The translations under genes were made by a program, and so were the position numbers. A model generated the notes under the pieces. It had not been told where the DNA came from, did not search any database, and was given only the letters and a program-made list of their open reading frames with translations. Below are positions 48,758 through 60,100 of a DNA stretch of 64,000 bases, one piece after another. The DNA comes from Manihot esculenta (Eukaryota > Streptophyta > Magnoliopsida > Malpighiales > Euphorbiaceae). Where the stretch lies: positions 7,944,062-8,008,061 of the forward strand of contig NC_035178.2 in assembly GCF_001659605.2 (NCBI RefSeq), given 5' to 3'. Within the stretch, counting starts at the first letter, position 1, and each line of letters starts with the position of its first letter.

Positions 48758-49813
48758 CTAGTTCGACACCAACACTGTCGAACTAGACTCACAGACTGTA
48801 TAGAGCCACCAACATGCATGCAGGGCCACATGAGCTGATGCTATTAAAATAATTTCAAAATAAAATAATTATTTAAAATAAAAAAAATATAATTACTTTA
48901 TTAAAATAATTTTATAATAAAAAATAAAAAATAAAATATATTAAATATTTTCAAAAAATATAATATTATATTTTTAACGTTATAATAAATTTTAATTTTT
49001 TAAAAATAAAAAAATATATATAATATTTTAATAATAAATAAATTTTTCGTACACTATTTAAATTTATAAAATATTTTAATTTTAAAATATATAAATTTAT
49101 TAGATAATTTAAATTTAATTATTATAATAATAATATTATTAAATATTAATTTTATAATAAAATTCAAAATGAGTTATTAATTTATTAATGGTTAAAAAAT
49201 ATATAATTTTAAATATAAAAAATAAATTTAATATTAATATATTTTAATTAATATCAATAAATATATTTTAATTTAGTATAAAATTTTATTAATTTTTATA
49301 ATTTTTTAAATATATATTTATTTTATAAATTTTATTTTCATAAGAATGCTGCCGAACAAATTCCTATAATATCACATGCTGGCGAACACTTTTCCTGGTC
49401 ACGCCTCATTAGGAATCTCTGACGAGGCTTGTTTTCTGTGCATCACGCCTCGTCAGGAATCTCTGACGAGGCTTGTTTTTTGTGCATGTTCGCCATCTTA
49501 GATGGTGAACATGCCACGCAGCAGAATTGTTCGCCACTTAAAGTGGCGAACAATTCTTTACGCCAGGCTGGCGGCCACGGGAACCGTTCTTGGCGGCCAC
49601 GGGAGCAGATTGCACTGCTCCCGTGGCTTGAAAGTGCCGAACAAGTTCAGCAAAGGAGAGTTCGACACCCCTTCGACACCCCTTGTTCAGCAAATTCCAT
49701 CGGCAGTCAGCCTGTCGAACAGGGTCCGTTGACACACAGAATCCGAAAATATTTTCGAATCCTGCGTGTTTTTTAAAATATTTCTCCATTTTTGCATGAT
49801 TTGAAAAATTGCT
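48758..49813 (-). repeat. Right terminal inverted repeat, palindrome array with an AT-rich insert
   Basis: The inner boundary holds the hairpin ctagttcgaca-ccaacac-tgtcgaactag (48758-48786). About 500 bases of AT-rich DNA (48840-49345) follow that have no counterpart on the left. Then come two cctcgtcag-gaatct-ctgacgagg-like hairpins (near 49404 and 49447), gttcgcca-tcttaga-tggtgaac, gaattgttcgccactt-a-aagtggcgaacaattc (49524-49556), ccacgggagcag-attgca-ctgctcccgtgg (near 49601-49627) and the AT-rich terminus. Confidence 0.75.
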
Positions 49814-51491
49814 GATGGAATTGATGCAATAACTCTGGCAGCCATCAACGACAGCAAAGTGGCGGTGGCAACTATCCGTCAGAAATCAAGCTTCACTGAC
49901 ATTCGTGTAGAAGCACAGTATCGACATATTGAGATTTTTGATTTAGCTTCATCCAAACAACCTGTAAAAATCACTCAAATAACGAGACCAAAGGCCGATC
50001 ATTTCAACCCCTTCGTGGTAGATGGTGGGAAGCGCATAGGTTACCATCGTTGCAAAAGCGAAGCTCTCAAGGTATTTACTAACAAACAAATGAGTTCCCT
50101 CTGAGTTTGAGAAATTATTAAGATTGTTAATTGCGCAGCATGGAGACGATATCGAAAGAAATTTTCACAAGCTCCAGTCTCCAGTCTCCGCAACGAGATG
50201 TAGGACTCTTTAGAGTGTCGGGTGTATTTCCAACATTTTCCAAGGATGGCTCCAAGCTTGCATTCGTTGATAATGAGTTCAAAGCTGTGTGGGTAGCTGA
50301 TAAACAAGGATTGCGCATAGTCTACGAGGTATATATATATATATATATGAGGGAAATTTCTTCCCTACAATTTAATTACGTCACATTATAATTTTAGCTA
50401 ATATATTTTATTATTAACCAGACTTATAATTCCTTGTCACCTGTATGGAAATAAAGCTGATATGAATTCTATTTGTGTTAGACAAAAGGCCATGATCACC
50501 ACATCTTCTCACCTGTATGGAATCAAGATCCACAAAAAGATATATTGTATGTATGCGTGGGACCTTCTTTCAATGCTGGCGAAATATTGGATATTTGTGC
50601 CATTCCTAATGTGTCTAGCGGTGCACGACAGCGTCGAAAGCTCACCAATGGATTCAACAATGCCTTCCCTTCTACTAGTCCAGACGGTAACTAACTAGCT
50701 TTCTCATCGTTTCTTATGCTTTTGTTTGCTAAAAGCCCATTTATTATATATAGTTTCTTACTATTTTATGCATGGGTTGAAAATTGCAATAGGGAAGAAG
50801 TTAGTTTTTCGATCTACAAGAGATGGAGGAAATAAGAAATACAAGAATCTATACATAATAGAGGATGCAGAAGTGGGAGAATATGGGAATGGCAAAATAA
50901 CCAGGCTAACAAATGGGCCTTGGACTGATACACATTGTCAATGGTCTCCAACAAATGATTGGATAGTGTTCTCATCAACCCGTGATAAGCCTAAAGATGC
51001 ACCAGAAACCGATAACGGACTTGACCCAGGATACTTTGCAGTCTTTCTAGTGAAGGCGAATGATCCATCAGTTGTGATAAGAGTGATAAGAAGTGGAGAT
51101 GATCTTGCAGAGCATGTAAATCATCCATTCTTTAGTCCGGATGGAAAGAGCATTGCAGTAACTGCAAATGATTGCATAGTATTCTGTCGATCCAATTTCT
51201 TTACCTCTTTTCTTGCATTCTGTGAGACCATATGGAGATATCTTCACTGTTGATATAGATCCAAATAATATAAATAAAAACAAGGATGTGAAGAAGTTCA
51301 ATCGCATCACCCATAGCAAATATGAGAATTCCACTCCTAGTTGGACTATGTTTGCAACTGCGGATCCGAATATTACATGGAACTTGCTTTTAAGGGATCG
51401 CTACACCCCTTTATGCCCTTATGCATATCCTGATGGAGGTGAAAGCTGGCATATGACTGGTCATCTTTGCATCCCAAAAAGATGTTGTTGA

Positions 51492-51935
51492 TTGCTTTTA
51501 TGTCCTATGTATTGTTTTCATATAGTATATGTTTTTATTACTATTCTAATAATTGTCGACCTACATTTACAAAACTACATACTTGTTTTATACATGATTT
51601 GTTGTATTTAAATAAAGTTTATGAATTGCTCTCGAATATTTCCATTATGGGTTGATTCTATCATACTCTAATTACTATTCTAATAATTGGACATTGATAC
51701 CTTTGTTGGTAACTTTTAGCAATAGCTTTAGAATGTCATCACTAATACCGGCGATGCAAATCCATTGTTGATTTCTAACTATATCTCAAAATCTATCCTT
51801 TTTTTATTGCCAAAGATATGCATTCATTAAAAGTCTTTAAGCCTAAGAGAGTACAAACAAATGGCCTCTACAATACAAGGATAAAAGCCCAAACAATTAT
51901 TTCATTTATTCTTTTAATAAAAAAGATAAAAAAAA
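51492..51935. other. Spacer downstream of the propeller pseudogene
   Basis: Probable 3' untranslated part followed by AT-rich spacer. Nothing further was recognised. Confidence 0.4.
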
Positions 51936-51936
51936 T

Positions 51937-52535
51937 TAAAAAAATTATAATTTAGTCCATACTATTAAAATTAAAGTTAATTTACCGTTAATTTTATAAA
52001 AATAATAAAAATACTTTTAGTTCTTATTATTGGTATAGAAAAATCAGAGAAATTAAACTATTAATTTATTGAATATTACATAGTTGGATTCACGATGAAC
52101 ACTGACTGTGTAATTCAATTAATGCCTAAGTTCAACAGTGATTCATGTCGATGCGTATGGTCGCTGTGCGACGATTGATGGCATGACCTAATTGGGCATT
52201 GGTGGACACTGGACTAATTGTTTTCGTGATGGAATCAATCGAAATGGATTTTAGTTTCTTTCTACGGATTTCAATAATCGTGTCACTGGCGATGCGAGGA
52301 CGATTCACCGGCGAAATGCAAGCGTTGCACATCCTTTCGGTATTTGGATTTGCGGTGATGCGGCTGTGATGAAGAGGTTGTTAGGAACGAGCCACAGGCG
52401 GACGATGATGCAGCTGTGAAGGTGTTGTTGGCTATGAAAAAGCTTGTTGAACTGTTTCCTTTTTAATATTATTTTCATAAAAATTAATGATAAATTAACT
52501 TTAATTTCAATAGTATAATTAAATTATAAATTTTT
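51937..52535. mobile_element. Non-autonomous element with about 75-bp imperfect terminal inverted repeats
   Basis: The left arm around 51940-52012 (ttataatttagtccatacta, ttaaaattaaagttaattta, ccgttaatttta) is the imperfect inverted repeat of the right arm around 52465-52530. They bracket a 450-base GC-richer, noncoding interior. This is the layout of a small non-autonomous DNA transposon. The target duplication was not found, so the superfamily is open. Confidence 0.5.
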
Positions 52536-54030
52536 TAAATATAAAAAATTAAATTATAGATTTTTAAAATATAAAAATTAAAGTAAATATTTTATTAAAA
52601 TAGAGAGAGTAGTTTACCCATTAATAAAAAAATTAAATAGCTGTTATTCAACGGATAGATCCTTTGACCCATAGCAGAAATTTTTGAAAATAAAATTAAG
52701 TGGTTTTCAAGATAAAGAAATAAATTTATCTTTATTTTAAGGCCAGTTGACTGAAAACCCCAACAATGCTGTCATTTGGTATTTTAATTTAAATATTTTA
52801 AATTTTAAATAAATTAATTTATATTTAAATATAATTTTTATTAATTTTAAAATTAAATTATAAATAAATAATTTAATTATTAAATATGCCGTTCATGTAT
52901 TTTATTTTATAATAATAATTATAAATATTTTATAGTAAATATATTATTTAATTTAAAATAATAATATATATAAAAAAATTAAAAATAATATATATGTTAT
53001 AACTTTTTATAATTATTAATACAAAATAAAATTTATTTACTATTAAACTTATCAACCGTATATTTAATAATTAAATTATTATTATTTTTAAAATTAAATA
53101 TATTATTTAATTATAATTAAGTATGAATTAATATTATTTATATATATAAAATTAATTTATATTTAAAAAATATTATTATTATATTTGACATTTTATTTTA
53201 TTTTTTATATTTTAATTTTAAAATTAAATAAAATTACATTTAAATATAAATATTAGATTAATTCATATAAAAATTCATATAAAATTTAAACATTTAAATT
53301 AAAATGTAAAATGATGTAATCTTTTCTGTCATTTATCTTTATTTTAATATATATCTTATCTCAATATTAATTATATAAAATATATATTATTTTAATTTAA
53401 TTTAGCCATTTTAATAATAAAATAAATATAATAAGTAAAATTGTATATTTATTTTTATAATAAAATAAATAATATAATATATACAATTATTAATAATTTT
53501 TCACATCAACCATTATATAAAATTTTATCACATATTTAACATAAATCTCCTATTATTTGTTAGTTATTTACCTAACATTAATAGCCATTAACTATTTTTT
53601 ATTAATTGTATTTTTATGAATACTAATTCTTTTAAAATATTATTGAAAAATGCAGTTTGAAAAACTATTTTTTATTTGATATTTTATTATTAAGGGAATA
53701 TTTGGATTAAATAGAAATATCATAATAAATTTATATTAGTTATAAAATTTTAAAATTTTATAACTAATATATTGAAGGTAACAGCTTTCAGTCCCTTCAT
53801 ACGAAATTACGGATAAGATTATTAGGTTAGGGTTTTTTCAAAAAATAATTATTAAATTATGAAAAGCAACGACGTCGTATCGAAGGCAATTTTCAACTCC
53901 CTTTTAACTTGTGTCGGCTGCAGAGTCAGACTGGACGCAGAACGTAAAGTTTGGCATACGACTAACCGTTTAACCCATTTGTATTGCCAATCCCGAATTC
54001 TTAAGTCTTCACCGTTTATCTAGAGTCTCT
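52536..54030. other. AT-rich spacer and SPT5 upstream region
   Basis: AT-rich until about 53780. From there to the start codon at 54189 composition becomes normal. A short acca(g/c)acc-type leader with an ac-repeat (acacacacacacac at about 54107-54122) precedes the SPT5 start. No other gene was recognised. Confidence 0.5.
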
Positions 54031-54188
54031 ATCTGTCTAGGGTTAAAAAAAACAGAGGATTTCATAAAACCCCCAAATCACACCAGACCTTCAATTTACA
54101 CATCTACAACACACACACACACACCCAGAGGAAGCTCACGCTTTAGAGCAATTTTTGAGAAAGGTATTTTCGTCCTCGAAACGAAGCT

Positions 54189-57100
54189 ATGCCTCGTCGT
54201 AGAGACGAAGACGACGAGGAGCTCGATGCGGATGATGAGGAATACGATGACCAGGAGCAACAGTTGATGGACGAGGAAGAAGAGGAGGAGGAAGAAGATA
54301 GGGGAGGTTCCAGTAGGAAGAGGCGGAGATCAGATTTTATAGACGACGTTGCTGAGGAGGACGATGATGAAGAAGAAGAGGATGATGATGATGAGTATGG
54401 TGGTGGAGGTGGCAGGAGGAAGGCGGCAAAGAGGAGGTCGGGGACTCAGTTCTTTGACCTTGAAGCTGAGGTCGATAGCGATGAAGAAGAGGAAGAGGAC
54501 GAGGATGCTGAGGATGGTACGTGGTTGTTGGTATTTTTTGTTTGTTTGGTGATTGGATAGGATGTGGCAGATTTGCTTTTGTTTTGTGAAATTAGGGTTA
54601 GACAACAAAATATGGTTACTTCAGTGCAGGATTAATTGACATTTTAATTTTTTGAGGTTTTGGGGAAATTGGTTTTCACTGGAACTCTGTGGTTCAGAAT
54701 TCTAGTAGACATGGTGGTTGGCTTGTGAATTTGCGCGAAATTAGAGCTGAGTGTGTTTCATTTCTGATGAACTTTAATGGTTCTTTGATCTGGTCTATTC
54801 AGTTTGGGAAAGAGACTTTGTTTTGAACTTTTTTATCTGCGTTTTGTGTATGAATACCCCCCCCCCCCCATTAGACAGAGTTAGTTGGTGAACTCTAATT
54901 GCAATTCAGTTTAGAATATGGGGATTTTTTTGGCTTTCTTATCGGCTGGAAAATTAGTGAATTCTGATATATAGAGGACGTTCACAGTGAATTCTAATAT
55001 TTATTATATGATCAAAAAGTGGGATGTGGGTTTGCGGTTGTAAATCAAGGGGGGCAATGGGGTGTTCGCTTATCTATAATAGGAAAGCCCCCACCTCATT
55101 AAGTGAATTAAGATGGCATGAAGCCATCATGTGCTTACAAGTTTCCAATAGTGATTCCATTTGTTCATTTAACTATTATGCTTAAGTTAAATTTTGTTAA
55201 GCAACAAATTCTGTGTATGACCAACATTTTAACTATTCTGATATTATCAGGAGGATGCCCCTGTCAGACTTCTAGTTTAGATTTTGGCTTTGTATAGGGC
55301 AGGCTGACATTGGAATATATACACATGCAGATTTTATAGTTGATAATGGAGCTGATCTCCCCGAGGAAGATGATAATAGAAGGGTTCATCATAGGCCACT
55401 GCTCCCTAGGGAGGATGACCAAGAAGATGTTGAAGCTCTTGAGAGAAGCATTCAAGCGAGGTATGCTAGGTCAAGCCACACAGAATATGATGAAGAGACT
55501 ACAGATGTTGAGCAACAAGCTCTTCTGCCATCTGTTCGGGATCCAAAGTTATGGATGGTGAAATGTGCGGTATGATTTACAGTTCCTATGTTTTTTCTCT
55601 AGGACTCGGTTGGTATATTTTGTTTTCAAGGTATGTATTAATCTGTCTTTAATGTTTTCAGATTGGCCGTGAACGAGAAACAGCTGTTTGCCTAATGCAG
55701 AAGTATATTGATAAAGGATCCGAGTTGCAAATCAGGTCTGCTATTGCTCTTGATCATCTCAAAAACTATATTTATATTGAAGCAGACAAGGAAGCCCATG
55801 TGAGAGAGGTAGGTCATTTGATGCCAAGCTTTTCACTATTTTATGGAGTTCATTTTAGCCTGTGATGTTTGCAAATACTTATTGCTTTAACAACGTGCTA
55901 ATTATTTTTTCCTGCTTCAGGCTTGTAAAGGTCTGCGCAATATATATGCCCAGAAAATAATGCTTGTCCCAATCAAAGAAATGACTGATGTTCTTTCAGT
56001 TGAAAGTAAAGCAATAGATCTTTCAAGGGATACTTGGGTCAGAATGAAGATTGGGACCTACAAAGGGGATCTTGCCAAAGTATGTTTTGTAATTTTGCTT
56101 ACCTAATACATGCTGTATTGTTTCTTAGGTTTTCTTAGCTAATATTTTAAAACTCTTGTTTACCTGTTCTTTTCTCCAAGGTAGTAGATGTAGACAATGT
56201 GCGGCAGAGAGTTACAGTGAAGTTAATTCCAAGAATTGACTTGCAGGCTCTTGCAAAGAAACTGGTATTTAGACACTTGCTATTTAATTGTGATAGACAC
56301 TGGGTATTAATTTTTTCTGGCTACTGTATGTATATGAAACTGTCTAGTCATGTTATTTAAATATCAGTAACTTATTTTGTGTTTTATCATCATCATTAAT
56401 ATTTTGCTTGAGCAATGAAGTAGGATGGCCTTCTCAATGTTCTTTCATAATTGTGAGGTACTTCAGATTTTCTTGTGTTTGATTTCATATAATTTTTTAT
56501 ATATGTTTATTATAGGAGGGCGGAGAGGTTGTAAAAAAGAAGGCGTTTGTCCCCCCACCACGTTTTATGAATGTTGATGAAGCTAGGTAATACTGAATTT
56601 ATACTCTCTTTTCAGTATGATTCTGAGGAACGATATCTTGGTTAAGTGAATTTTTACTCTCCTGTTCTTGTCAGAGAACTGCACATTCGGGTAGAGCGAA
56701 GAAGAGATCCTATGACTGGTGATTATTTTGAGAACATTGGTGGCATGTTGTTTAAAGATGGGTTCATGTATAAAACGGTTTCAATGAAATCGATTAGTGC
56801 TCAGAACATTAAACCGAGTTTTGATGAACTTGAGAAGTTCCGAACACCTGGAGAGAATGGAGATGGTGATATGGTCAGTTTGTCAACCTTATTTGCAAAT
56901 AGAAAGAAGGGCCACTTTGTGAAGGGTGATGCAGTTATTGTTGTCAAGGGAGATTTGAAAAACCTTAAGGGATGGGTTGAGAAAGTTGATGAAGAAAATG
57001 TTCACATCAAACCTGAAATGAAGGACCTTCCAGTAAGTATTATTTGAGTTCTTCAACAGTCATAGGTCTCTCTTGTATATTACTTGGTTTCATTTTATTG

Positions 57101-60100
57101 ATCTGCTAATTCTTTTTTGGCAGAGAACTATTGCAGTGAATGAAAAGGAGCTGTGCAAGTATTTTGAACCGGGTAATCATGTGAAGGTTGTATCTGGTAC
57201 CCAGGAAGGTGCAACTGGTATGGTTGTTAAGGTGGAGCAACACGTGGTTATCATTCTTTCTGATACAACTAAGGAACATGTGAGTGATAAACTTATTATA
57301 CAGCAATTGAATTCATTAGTGGAATGCTTCTGTGATGTGGAAATGATGTTATCATCTGTTGGCTTCAGATTCGTGTTTTTGCGGATGATATTGTAGAAAG
57401 CTCTGAGGTTACTACTGGTGTTACTAAAATTGGAGACTATGAGCTCCATGATCTTGTGCTACTGGAGTAAGATCTTCTTGAAGAATCATTCCCCCCTTTT
57501 TTTTAATTTGAAGTTTTTATATATGTGTGTATTTTAATGTGGTGCAGTAATATGAGCTTTGGGGTAATTATACGTGTAGAAAGTGAAGCTTTTCAGGTGA
57601 GTAATCACTCTATTGCTGTGTGTTAGGCTGTTAGTCTATCACTTCTTGAATCTCCGGACCTTTTATCATTAATCTCAGGTTCTTAAGGGAGTTCCAGAAA
57701 GACCTGAGGTTGCTCTTGTTAGATTGAGAGAGATCAAATGCAAGATAGAAAAGAAATTTAATGTCCAAGATCGATACAAGAACACTATAGCAGCAAAGGA
57801 TGTTGTTAGAATCATCGATGGTCCTTGCAAAGTGAGATTCTTAGTTTCTGTATGATTTTTTGATAGTATCACGTGTGTAGTTTACCAATTATCTTTATCT
57901 TTTTCAGGGGAAACAAGGTCCTGTAGAGCACATATACAGAGGAGTGTTGTTCATCTATGATCGCCATCATCTTGAGCATGCTGGATTTATCTGTGTTAAA
58001 TCTCATTCTTGTGTTGTTGTGGGAGGAACTCGAGCCAATGGTGATAGAAATGTAAGTCTCTGGTTGATTTTATTTTAATCTTTTTAACAAGTGCCCATTA
58101 AATAGTCAGTTGTGAGCTCTTTGAGGGGCTGTGGTTTGGTTATTTTTGGTATTTGTGATAAATTACTTGTTTAAATTGCTGTTAATTTGGTTCATTTTCA
58201 TCTTTGATCATCATAATTTTTTTTATCTTATCTGCTAAGGTGTTGTTAATTGCAATACATTGGGTAATTGATTAAATTGTCTTTTGGTTGAAATTTTTTG
58301 AAATCATCAAGCTCATGTAGATTAGCTTATACATGATTCTTCAGATTGAGAACTTGCTAAATTAATTTAGTGATTTAAGTGTACAAAAATGATCTTAGCT
58401 AACTATGCTTAGCTAACTCATGTACTAATTCAGGGCGATTCCTATTCAAGATTTAGTAGTTTCAAACCTCCCCCTCGTGTACCTCCATCACCAAGGAGAT
58501 TTCAAAGAGGAGGTCCTCCATTTGAGTGTAAGTTGCTGATGATTGTTTCCTGCTTTAACAATACTAGTCCATTGACTCTGCCTTAACATTCCCCCTGCCA
58601 AAAAGATGTTTATGTTGTAATATCACATATGTTGCCCAAGAAAGAATTCTATCTATTTCTAAATCAATGCCACAGCTGGAGGAAGGAATAGAGGTGGAAG
58701 AGGAGGGCACGATGCGCTGGTTGGTACCACTGTGAAGATACGCCAGGGTCCTTTCAAAGGCTATCGTGGGCGGGTTGTAGAAATTAAAGGCCAATCTGTT
58801 CGAGTTGAGTTGGAATCTCAAATGAAAGTTATTTTAGGTATCTTTATGAATATTTGCTATTTTGTTGGTTCACTATTTTTTGCATTTTCTATGGAATATA
58901 ATTGCTGTGTATTTGCAGTTGATCGCAATAATATTTCTGACAATGTAGTTGTATCCACCCCATACCGGTAATTGACATTCTACCTAAAACATTGTTAATT
59001 AGTTTTCATATTTCAGTTGTGGTGTTTATGTGTGTTGATATTTGTTTAAACAGCGATTCATCTCGGTATGGTATGGGAAGTGAAACTCCCATGCATCCTT
59101 CTCGGACTCCACTTCACCCGTATATGACTCCTATGAGAGATGCCGGAGGTTCTTTCTTTAGAAGCTTGGATTCTTTCATTTATTGTCAAATAAATTATTG
59201 ATATGCTAATTGTTCATGATATCTTGTTTTTTTGTTCTTCTCTTGCATTTGCAGCAACACCTATTCATGATGGCATGAGGACACCTATGCGTGACCCAGC
59301 ATGGAATCCTTACACACCAATGAGTCCTCCTAGGTTTGTTCATTAATATTAATATTAATGCTACCAATTATTTCTTATTTTTCTAAACTTCATGATGTGC
59401 TTTTGATCCTGAATATTACTTGATGAGAATATTTTTGTTTGATCTCTCTGGGTGATTGATGTATCTTTGCTTTGCAAGATGATCCATGTTTGTGATTAAT
59501 GCTGTTCATAACAGCTATTGGTTAAAAGAAATCAGTATCAGGGTTGGATGCATGATTGATTTTTTGCTTCACAAGCATTGCTTGTCTTAAATTTTCTGTG
59601 GCACTTGATAAATGTAGATTTTATCCACTGCTTCTTCATTATCTAATTCTGGCAGACAACAAAAAGAAGCAGTCACAACTGCTTTTGCCGCTTTTCCCGT
59701 TACGTTAATGTCCATGCTTTCTTTTGATACTGTCATTTTTAATAGATGTCTCCAAATAATTGGGGGTCTAAGGTCTTTGTATTTATTTTTTACAGTTTCT
59801 CTTGCCATAATGTTCTGCTGTCTTAGAAAATAATTTATGGTGTTATTAAGGTCAAGTGGAGACTTCATCTTTATCTTCACTGAACTGGTTTTTGACCCCT
59901 TATTGTCCTCTCTCTTGCAAAGTTGTTTTTCACTTTAGTTCTCCAGTAGCAAGTATAATTGTTGAATTGAAGTTCAAAGTGCAATGAGTACCCTGTTGTC
60001 CAGTGAAATCAATTTTCTAAATTTACTGTAGGTTATTGATTCTCTTGTGTTAGCATCACAAATTCAAACATATAGAAAATCTTTAATCATGTCAGAGAGA

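Larger units (their letters stand above)
44227..49813. mobile_element. Mutator-like element with long palindromic terminal repeats, carrying PMD and MuDR transposase fragments
   Basis: A 5.6 kb DNA element inserted in the propeller gene. Left (44227-44692) and right (about 48758-49813) ends are inverted copies over several hundred bases. Inside, a plant mobile domain gene fragment runs rightward (46497-46856) and a MuDR-type transposase gene fragment runs leftward (48324-46850); both break off where they meet. The right end ends ttgcatgatttgaaaaattgct, matching the end of the short copy at 41893-42099. The left end lacks about 110 bases of that terminus, and the adjoining host exon has lost sequence, so a deletion spans the left junction. 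Without full transposase or two intact ends the copy cannot be autonomous. PMD genes carried by Mutator-like elements are known in plants. Confidence 0.85.
43902..51491 (+). pseudogene. TolB/DPP6-N-like beta-propeller gene, interrupted and frameshifted
   Basis: Plant member of the TolB-like WD40-type propeller family (DPP6 N-terminal-like proteins such as Arabidopsis At1g21670), predicted beta-propellers of unknown role. Coding segments: 43902-44226, then after the inserted element 49814-50071, 50139-50328, 50482-50686 and 50793-51491, with GT-AG introns. Recognisable blades: GLIFISERDRNLETLHI, QYRHIEIFDLASSKQPVKIT, FNPFVVDGGKRIGYHRCKS, GVFPTFSKDGSKLAFVD, NAFPSTSPDGKKLVFRSTRD, RLTNGPWTDTHCQWSPTNDW, NHPFFSPDGKSIAV and YENSTPSW, ending IPKRCC. 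Three lesions: a 5.6 kb transposon with loss of probably more than 100 codons at its left side; a 7-bp tandem duplication (ccagtct at 50174-50180 and 50181-50187) shifting the frame; and a one-base shift near 51188 before DPISLPLF. The rest is well preserved. Confidence 0.85.

Noticed and set aside
59587..59880. Minus-strand 97-codon frame
   Set aside because: It lies inside the long SPT5 intron between exons 17 and 18 and has no recognisable domain; left as intron.
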